From assembly GCA_007922305.1 (NCBI GenBank), contig ML677366.1, forward strand, positions 15,162,783-15,226,782: DNA of 64,000 bases. Direction: 5' to 3'. Shown here one piece after another: positions 55,397 through 64,000 of this stretch. Made by a program: the position numbers and the translations under genes. The notes under the pieces are model-generated. The model was not told the origin of the DNA and made no database searches. It worked only from the letters and a program-made list of their open reading frames with translations. How positions within the stretch are numbered: the first letter of the stretch is position 1; each line of letters begins with the position of its first letter. Source of the stretch: Dermatemys mawii (lineage: Eukaryota > Chordata > Testudines > Dermatemydidae).

Positions 55397-56529
55397 AAAT
55401 CAATGGGACCTTACTTGTTAAATTCAAACATTAAAATTTTTGGCTGATGCTTAAAATAAAAAAAAAAAAAATCTAAAAATTGTGAACCAGATCCTCAGCT
55501 TAACTGTGTCTCAAGGGTTTGGATTTTTCACAGCCCTGAGAGATTGAGTGATGCCACTGTAACTTTTCAGTGTAAATCAGCCCCAATTTTCTATCTCTTT
55601 CCCTGTCTCTCACTGGTATAAATTAATCCAGCCGCAGGCTTGACTCTCACTCCCTAAAAAAGGTCACAAAGGATGATGTGTGAGGAAATGATCTCTCTGA
55701 ATCCAGTACATCTTTTACTGCTTATCCCTGTGAGTGGGAATTTCCTGCTGCTTCAGTAGTACACTTTCTCTGAGAAACTCTCAGGTTTAATTGTAAAACA
55801 AAGGCCAATAGTTGTAAATCCACAGGAGGAAAGTATACCAGTGATCACAAGTCTAATGAACCATTTCTGAACAAACACTTCACCATATACTAGATAATGC
55901 CCCAAAACACTAGAAAAAATATTGACTACATCCACCTCAGATTCACAGTATATCTGTTGTTATCATTTGTTAATTGATTGTAGAAACCTCTATTAAAAAG
56001 AGAGAGTGAATCAATCACTCTCTAAACTATTCAGGAAATGTCCCTTTTAAAGTGATATCTAATCTCTTCAACTACCTCTAAAAAACACACATTATGCCCA
56101 AGTAATATATTATCTCCCTGTCCAGCAAATATCTCACCCGACTACTACTAAATTAAACTTCCAGCATTCCTCAAATAAAATGAGCACTAGGAACATCAAT
56201 TTCCATCTCATAATCCCTTGTGACGTTCACAATAATGAGCCATCACGATCCAGACATGTAAAAATGTGTTCAGTCTTGTTTCAGCGTTATATAATATAAT
56301 CCCAGGTATCACCATGGGATTTTCTAAAAAGTCAAACAAAGAAACATTTGTTCTTCTTTGCCAACTGCTCCTTTTTAAAGCAACACAAATCTGGTTTGAA
56401 GTGCACATCTAAATTTAAATCTCTCTTCTGTCAATTTACAAAGAATACAGAAGCCTACTTCCTTATAGAGCTGTGGCCCATGTTCCACTATTCTTTGTAA
56501 CTCAGCTGTTTGACTGGAGTTTTATTTCA
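55397..56529. other. Non-coding stretch
   Basis: I see no gene. There is a short poly-A run near 55459. Confidence 0.4.
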
Positions 56530-56815
56530 GACACAGGGATGGAGATTGGCGGGGGGCACACAGTGGGGTATTTATCCCCCAAACCAGAGTTAACGGGGGG
56601 TGGCGACAGGCCATAGGAGTCATGTCCGCCCCCGCCCCCAGATTTCTGCCTTCCATTTAGCACAGGAGGAGAGAGTTTTCAAACCTTGTGCTAAATGGAA
56701 GGCAAAAATCTGGGGAGGGACGTGACCCCACATGCCACCTCCCACGTGACCCCACTTGCCACCCCCGACATGACCCCATCACCTCCCTCTGTCCCCCAAA
56801 TACAGAAGTCAAATT
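56530..56815. repeat. GC-rich repeat with 31-bp inverted repeat and tandem units
   Basis: Arms 56636-56666 and 56684-56715 (start CCCCAGATTT, core CTTCCATTTAGCAC) pair with one mismatch and one indel around a 17-bp loop. To the right, units starting (A)CGTGACCCCAC at about 56720, 56744 and 56767 repeat roughly every 23 bp. It is probably a degraded MITE, with borders uncertain. Confidence 0.65.
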
Positions 56816-57239
56816 ATGTCTATGTTCAGACCTCATGGTCCAACCACATCTGCATAATTGCTCTTGGAGTGTCCAATGGTGGGTTCATAGCTAAACTGTT
56901 ATAAAGCTAAGGTGGGAAAGGAGACACAAAAGGAGTAAGGAAACACAGAGGAATGAGGCTACAGGAACTGAACGCTGCCTGCATAAACATTCTGTACATT
57001 TTGCTAGTAACATGGTTTTTGTACTATGCAGAACTAAGTGCACTTCCCCCCCTGCATCTATCTCTTCTAACATATTAACTCAAATGCAAAAAATGCCCTT
57101 CTCCCCACTCTGTAGTACCGCGGTATAGTACTCAAAAATGACTGAGGCATAGGGCTGTTAATAAAATGAAATCACAGTAAATGAATGAGAACTCCATTCT
57201 GAATTAAAATGCTCAGAATATATATTCTGGTTCATAAAA
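56816..57239. other. Non-coding stretch
   Basis: I see no gene or clear repeat. Confidence 0.4.
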
Positions 57240-57595
57240 CCATCAAATACATAATTAATCTAGATATGTGCTGCTCACGTGTAATATTAGACAACACTTT
57301 AAAAGCTGGAGTCTAGTGTAGTGGAGATCATTTTAACAGACTCTAGGGCATATCTCAATGGCCCTAAAATTGTTAGGAAAATGGATTGCAGGGGAAGAAT
57401 GTTTCCTCAGCAGTAGGGAGTAGAGTCAATGGATTCTAAGAATGCTTTGGGTTTTCAATTGCTACATGTATTTTGTGGCTGGACATCAAGGCTGTAGATA
57501 GACCACGTAAATGGAAGCTTTTATTGGCTGGTTAGAATTATTACTGCAACCCTCTGAAGTGTGGTTGCATCTGCCGGAGGTTGTCTAAGGTTTCT
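57240..57595 (+). repeat. Diverged interspersed repeat, copy 2 of 2
   Basis: Same-strand partner of 34070-34145 plus 34810-35105, without the LTR. The shared landmarks are listed there. It shows the state before the LTR insertion: AGACAACACTTTAAAAG runs straight into the following segment. Confidence 0.8.
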
Positions 57596-57899
57596 GAGAG
57601 TTACATAATGGGGGACAGTTATTTTTCAAGGGCAATTTATATGAAATGCTAAATTTCACCTTTTTAAAGGCAGATGGAATAAAAATCATGAGGCATGTAA
57701 TACCTCTAACATGTGAACAGTACCAAATAGTCATTGTAAATCACTTATGGAACAGAGAGCTGAACAACACTTGTACAGTATTCCAGGATGTCTCCCAGAC
57801 TATCGCCTGGAAGTCCAGTTAAATACCAAAAGTAACATTTTAACATGTATATATATTTTCTCTCTGCTCCTTACTGACTACTGGTTTTCTTTTGTTATA
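57596..57899. other. Non-coding stretch
   Basis: I see no gene. Confidence 0.4.
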
Positions 57900-58060
57900 T
57901 TTAGGTCAAGATTTTCAAAGGTGGTTATGATTTCAGGTGCCTCACTTGTAGACGCACAGCACTTGAGACTTTAAGATGTCTCAAGCTGGGAACCCAAAAC
58001 TGAAAGCTCACAAAAATCAGTAGCCACGTCTCAAAAAGTTGGCCTAAAATTTTAATCAAT
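57900..58060. repeat. Diverged palindromic interspersed repeat
   Basis: AAGATTTTCAAAGGTGG, CAGGTGCCTCACTTGTAG, TTGAGACTTTAAGATGTCTC and AAAAAGTTGGCCTAAAATTT follow the scheme of 6716-6885 and 51565-51760. Confidence 0.5.
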
Positions 58061-58849
58061 TATTACCCTTTTGCTTTGTTTATTTTGGCCTTCAGAGGAA
58101 CCTGGATTTTAAATAAATCTGTGTTGGTCCTCTTCTCTTCTTCACCTTTCCTATTAATGTTATTGGTAGTAAAGGAATTTTCTTCAAGAATTTCCTTACA
58201 TGTAATTTGTAATATATACTATTTGGCCATCGTATACCCTTGATCTATTGCTATATGTTACTCCATATACCCCACTTATTGGGTAGAGAGGCTCTGGGTT
58301 CCTCACATTCTGTGGTTGAACCATTTTGGCTGCCCATGGTGGCTGGGACCAGAGAACACTTTGAATGTTAAGACAGAGGGATGGTACTTCAGAAAATTAC
58401 TTGTTCTGTCTACTCAGTTTTGTGGGAGCAGGTCCCAGTGAAGAAAAGGGGACCAAGACAAAGCTAGGCTTGGGAGTAGAAGACTTCCTCCTAGTGATCT
58501 TAGTTAAGACCAGGGTTGATCAAAAGTCTCCTCTTACGAACCACCCTCCAGGTTTTTGAAACCCCTGTTAAAAAAAAACAAATGATAATAACAATTATAG
58601 TAAAAGTATGGGGAGAGGGAAGCACCCAACTGTGGAACGGAGGTCGGGGAGAATGAAAGGGACCATGAAAAAGTAGGGATCCAGACTTGCCAATAGTGTT
58701 CAGCAGCAGGAGCGGGTGGGCAGCAGGGCTAAGGAGTTAAAGGGAGTGGGAATCAACTCTCCAGTCTTGCCCACTAGCCCTCCCTACCATTGACCCTGTC
58801 TCTGTCTCCCTTATCTGTTCTTCCCATCACACCCACCCCATTCAGGAAA
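58061..58849. other. Non-coding stretch
   Basis: I see no gene. Confidence 0.4.
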
Positions 58850-59045
58850 TATGGTCTTGTGATTAAGGGACTTGAGATCTGGGTTCTGTTCCCAGCTCTG
58901 CCACAGACTTCCTGTGTAACCTTGGACAAGTCACATTATTCCTCTGTGCTTCATCAGTAATAACACTTCCCTGCTTCCTGGAGTGTTGTGACATGAAATC
59001 CACAGATGCTTGGGAAGCGTATAAATACTGTGATGATGGGAACCT
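58850..59045 (+). repeat. MIR SINE
   Basis: TGGTCTTGTGATTAAGGGAC, GATCTGGGTTCTGTTCCCAG, CTCTGCCACAGACTTCCTGT and GTAACCTTGGACAAGTCAC follow the MIR consensus order. They are followed by CCTCTGTGCTTCATCAGTAA and GGGAAGCGTATAAATACTG. It is well preserved compared with 16045-16132. The frame across it on the minus strand is incidental. Confidence 0.88.
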
Positions 59046-62000
59046 ATGTGAAGAGAAGCCCTGACTCACCAAGATTTTGCCTGGTAGCTGAAATCTCAGT
59101 CCAACTGACTGGGATTCTCTATGGGTAAACTGCAGGAGGTCTGCCAGAGAGATAAGCTACCCCCCCCATCAGATATGCTTGCTCTACTCCTGAGGCAGTT
59201 CCAGCTGTAACTGTGCCCCTCCCACTATCTGGGCCCCTGTCAGCATTGAGGGCGATGGGAGACTTGAAGCCCAAGTTGCTGGAGACCTAGATTCTGCATT
59301 TCAGCTGTGGAGGCACAGTAGAGCAATTTCCATAAATGTGAGACACAAAGGGCATGATTTGAAAAGTTTGAAAAGGCATAGGAGCCTGAGAATTAGTTCT
59401 GTCTAAGCCTTGATCTTAGGTCCCACTATGAAGCACAGTAAAAAGAGACACACTGTAAAGAATTATTAGGATATACATGTAGTGTGAATAATAAAAATGA
59501 ACTTCAATCAGACTCTTCTTCCATCACTATAGTATTTCTAAATCTTTATTCAGGCCTCCAGTAGCAAAAGGGCATGGAGGGAACTATCCATTCAAATCCA
59601 TTTCTAGTAGCTTCTCCATCCTTGGATATTGTATCATTAAATACATCTCTGAACTGAATACAAGATCAGTTTCACAAAATGTAACATGTTCCAACTCATG
59701 TAGCTTGGTAAATCTGTCAACATTATTACACTCTACTTTTCCCCTGTAGATGCAGCTCTACAATGGTGGCTGCCATAAAATTAATTGTTCCTTTAATGAT
59801 GAGCAATTTAATGCAATAAAACATGAAAAAGGTCTCAATTGATTTTTTTCTCTTATCAACCTGGACCATAATCCCTGTCACTTAATGAAAGTGCAGACTC
59901 TTCAAAAATAATTGTTCCATGCCCAATTTAAAAGCTTCTGCACGACCCTAATTTGATCTTCTTTCTCCCAATTAGAAGAAATTCATACTAAAGCAAATGA
60001 CTATTTCAAGACAACCTTGACAGCAATGACATTAAAACATCTTTTTAAAGCAGTAAAAAAAATTCTTAGATACTCACCACAATGTTTTAAAATCAAAGAA
60101 CAAAATGTTTGAATTTTAGGCTTTATGCAGAAAACTGGCCTCAGAATAATTGCTAAATGAATTGATATTATCCTGCATTGCTCTGCATAATTACATGTTA
60201 ACATTTATTTCATACACTGGAAGCATTTAGTAGAAAGTAATCACCTTTATGGGAACAAATCTATAATCTCTAATTATTTACCCTTTTTAATTGGTTAAAT
60301 TAAATATCCAGAACTACCTAATTATTTGTAGTTTTGCAGTGATGAATCTTAAGTGATCATTACAAACCTGAAACAATAATAACCACACACATACACTCAC
60401 ACCCAGAACCTACAGGTGCAGATGTATGTGATCACATTCTAACAATTAGTCCAAGGGTTGAATGGCATACAGTCTTATCATTAAATAGCACTCTCCACCC
60501 CACCCCTTTTTTCGCTTTTGGTTTAAAATAAATCTTTACATTATAGGAATTTTTTATGAAAAAAGTAAAGCAACTGATGTTAAAAAATCAATATTTCATT
60601 TATGATGCATGTAATACTTCAGTAGATAATGCCTTAATGGAAGGAAATGGATCACACCAAGGTAGTCTAAAGTCAAATGATGTAGTAAATAATAGATTTT
60701 TTTGGTAAGGTAATCATAAAATGTACATGGGTGACTCTTTAGGTCATATTGTACATCTACATGTAAGACAAGATTGTGCCCAGTCACTTCATGGGACCAG
60801 AAAATAGTAAAGATTCACTTTCTTGTACCCCCAGGTTGAGAGCAGCCCTTGGATGTAGGGTCCACTAGGGAATGTTACCAAAAAAAGTTTCCCACTGGTG
60901 ACTGGTTCACCAGTTATATACCTGTGTAAAATGTTGTAGAATTGACAAGATTTTGAGTACAGAGACTAATGGAGATTAGTGTTGTAGTTGGTACTAACCT
61001 GTGGGTGGGGTGCCTAGCACACTCTACCTCTTCACACTGTATCCCTCAGTTAGCCAAGAACAACAGAGTTTAGACTGTGCACCCTTGGTAAAAGTGACAT
61101 CAACTACCTTCATCCTATACTCCCCAAGGCTCATGTGGAAGCAACATGCCTTCCCCCCCACACCCACACTCCTTTTTGGGGCTGCGCAGCACAATAACTT
61201 GCCCATGAAGGCACATTCAGTGCGGTCATATTTCTGAAATATTCTTTTACATTTAAAGTAGAGAGAGATGGGTGTTGTTCATATTGTTAATGGGGTACTC
61301 CTTTATCACAGTGTTGTGGGGGGGGCATCAGAGCAGCATGCACCATATGATCAGTTATACTGTGATTCTGCTGTGTGTTTTGAGATTGTCATATTGTACA
61401 TCTCTAGGCTGTGGCTTTTGGCTCTGCTCTTTGCCTGTAAAAGGGATGTTTTTGGAAGTTGCTGCCTCTCTTATGCCATAAGTTGACACACGTCCAGTTA
61501 CCCACTCACTTTATACTGTTTTGATCCAGCTACAGTTTGCTGAGAACATTTTCTCTGTTTAAGTGTGTTTATTTACCATTAGGGTTTTACAGCTTTAGGG
61601 CTCAAACTGGCACCCACTGAAATCAATGGAAAGACTCCCACTGGCTTCAATGACTAGTGGGTGTGAGCTGTTGTGTGGTTGGCCATGGTGGAGTCACCAA
61701 CACCTGTAATATTTATCAAGGGTATTTGCTGATGCAAGGAAGGTTCTATCCAATTTGGGAGTTTCACAGCTCATGATAGGGAGGTACAGCTGTCCTACTG
61801 AAGAGCCTGCCAAGAAGCAGGTTGGTTGGTTTCCAAAACAGACTGCCAGGTCAGGAATGTGAACTCTCCTATTTGCACTTGTTAAGGGTAGCTAATGATT
61901 CCTTTGGCTACACAGAGTTCTCAGTGTGCTGAAGCTCTAACAGAATTTTGATACTGTTTCATGTCAATTTGTGGGGTGCATTGAACAAAACAATTGAAAA

Positions 62001-64000
62001 CAATCAATAATTTCCCAAATGGGAAATTTTGTTTGCCAAATAGCTTCCATTTACAAATCCAGAAGATCAAGTTAAAACATATTAGCTATTAGCATTTAAA
62101 GACAAAACTTATAATCAAATCCTTAGTTTGTTTTCATAGTTTCCTTTTCCTGCTTACTACTTAGAAAACTACCAATTGTTTCCTATTTCTTTGTGTTTGT
62201 GTTTCATTTACAGTCTTTCAAGCTGTTGTGAGTGTGATTGAAACATAGCTTCCAACTTTTTAAATGACAATTTACAGTAATTCCCCTTGGCTTAAATAAA
62301 AGTACTTAAAATTATCCAGGAGTTAAACAGTCTGTCAGACAGAATTTCCCTGACATGTTTATACTACAACCCACTGTACCATATTTTGACATTAGAATGA
62401 GATATAGCATTATCAGCTAGCTGATGTTTTTGCAGTAGTATCAATCTTACCATAGAAAACACAAGTCAAATAACTTTGACAGTATGCTGACTCGGTTCTT
62501 TTGAAATTGGCTATCTAAAGAGTTTGGCTGGTGATGACCATTATTCCTTCACATGACATCATTAGGTTGCCTGCAATGTTCAGGCAAACCTAAAGCTTTA
62601 TTGTTGATGACATTGTGTTCTTATCTTTAAAGAAATATTCAGAACACTCCAAGTAGTGTAAGGTAAAAATAAGGGGGAAGAGAGCTCAAAAAAGGTAAGT
62701 GATTTCTTTTATATTATCCATACTAAATTAGTAACAATTTGCATTTATTATATAGAGATGTCATTATTATTTCTCATAAACAAAACCATACATATCGTGC
62801 TCATTTGGACTTTGGGAATATTATAAAAGGATCAAAGTTGGAACAGCTGGATAATGAAAAATTAGCCTTTCCTAACAGTGCAGTTTAACTCAGAAACGAA
62901 ACTATAAATTGGCTAAATATTATTAAAAGGAATAAAAGACCATTTGTAATACTGATTTTTCTAAAGGAAAGTTTTTTCTAGGAATTCAGTAAATCCACAT
63001 TGACAGAGGAGATAGCAAAAGGAAAACTGCATGTTCACAAAACCTTCACTTTAAGACAGATTTCTTTTCTAGCAATAAAGTCTGGTGACAGAATCTTCAG
63101 CCATATATTTGTGATTCCATAATATGTTGAAGGTGTTTGTGGGGAAAGTATCTGATGGCTAGTACTTCTCTAAACAAATAGCAGCACATCAGAAACAAAC
63201 ATACTTCTCCCTTTTCCCTCCCCTCCCCCTTCCCCAATTGTACTATTATAGTCTGGGAAGAGTGCTCCAGTTAAGTTCAGATATGGAATATTTTCATAAG
63301 TATTTCATTTCCATTAACTTCAAATCACTGCTGCCAAAGTGGGAAACAAATTCAAACTAAAAAAGCCAGCTAGATTATACAATAGGGAACACTTTAGAAT
63401 GTTGTCTGAAAGCATTATATAAATGAATACATTGGTCCACAGTCCTCAAGCATGGACATTTGTCAATTTTGACTTTATTATGATTTCAAAAAAGACAAAC
63501 TACTTTACAAATCATTGTTATGGTATGACAATAGCTACTCATAGAAACCATTCAGCCTGTATTTCTTGCAGGCTGTCTAGTTTAAATATTTTGAAACACA
63601 CTACGTCCCTCTTGCATCCAGAAATGTACATTCAACTTTAGCTTAGGTCAAAAGTAAGAGAGGCTTAGTGGTTTCAATGTAGTTCCCAAAAGACATTTGA
63701 ATACAATCTAGTCCAGTTTGGCTGACTTTTCTCAAGAGAGGACCATAATTGGAATAATGTGCCTGCAGCTAAAGACAGTCTAATTTGCATGAGATTAGTT
63801 TAAAAATCATGGGATTTTGAAAATAAATTGTAGTTCTTATATTGCCTTCTGTTTTTTGAAGACTTAAGGTTCACATTTTCATTTCCTGATAAGCATAAGG
63901 GCTAAAAAATTTACTTTTAGAAAAATGAAAAGCAAGATTCTGACAATCTCTTGACTCCAAGATCTGGATCCTTAAGGAAAACACCAAATATCACAAGACT
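59046..64000. other. Long AT-rich, repeat-poor stretch
   Basis: No gene, RNA or classifiable transposon is seen. Candidate conserved non-coding blocks, judged only by low repeat content and TAATTA-type density, are 59730-60370 and about 62450-62640. The latter has a small inverted repeat, TTAGGTTGCCTG / CAGGCAAACCTAA. At 61610-61660 the palindromic motif ACTGAAATCAATGG ... CTTCAATGACTAG recurs. A pyrimidine-rich tract lies at 63207-63236. Confidence 0.4.

Noticed and set aside
62690..62705. GGTAAGT resembling a 5' splice site
   Set aside because: No open frame or plausible exon precedes it. Such words occur by chance at this frequency.

Overview
The window is about 64 kb of non-coding DNA from a vertebrate nuclear genome. 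The repeat set points to a non-avian sauropsid, most likely a turtle. It includes many CR1 LINE pieces ending in the TTCTATGA-type 3' tail, a Penelope-like retroelement with a C-terminal GIY-YIG nuclease, hAT-type MITEs with CAGGGGTGGGCAAACT-type ends, MITEs flanked by TTA, a pogo/Tigger-like element, MIR, and solo LTRs. No host protein-coding exon, tRNA, rRNA, bacterial operon or CRISPR array is recognisable. Every convincing protein signal belongs to a transposable element, so the window is probably intergenic or lies in a long intron.

Layout. 1-5 kb: an AT-rich lead-in, a nested CR1 pair, a small MITE, an unclassified repeat and a 281-bp MITE. 5-12 kb: ancient repeats, a CR1 end, a long unclassified repeat and a large antisense CR1. 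12-21 kb: an 802-bp GC-rich hAT element, a MIR, a Tigger-like element and a hAT-like MITE. 21-26 kb: a 90-bp Penelope-derived insertion, then an antisense CR1 broken by a solo LTR and bordered by a palindromic GC-rich element. 26-37 kb: old CR1 pieces, two hAT elements, a MITE, a second solo LTR in the opposite orientation inside a diverged repeat, and a perfect 38-bp hairpin. 37.9-41.4 kb: the centrepiece, a nearly intact Penelope-like element followed by a CR1 reverse-transcriptase remnant. 42-52 kb: an antisense unclassified repeat, a 210-bp hairpin-shaped Penelope insertion, and a Penelope-type fragment with a MITE nested in it. 52-64 kb: MITEs, a second copy of the repeat near 34-35 kb, a MIR, and long repeat-poor AT-rich stretches that may hold conserved non-coding elements.

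The most interesting system is the Penelope family. Its main copy (37891-41392) carries 13-bp target duplications, an open reading frame broken once by a frameshift, reverse-transcriptase motifs including YIDD, and a GIY-YIG nuclease. A nearly identical inverted copy of its own 3' end lies in front of it. Four separate insertions of this superfamily share a hammerhead-ribozyme-like motif in the terminal region, and two of the short insertions begin or fold back exactly there. This suggests that the ribozyme structure, template ends and fold-back DNA synthesis are linked in this family. The two protein halves would act together as one enzyme that nicks the target and copies the RNA in place. 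The other elements are independent passengers.
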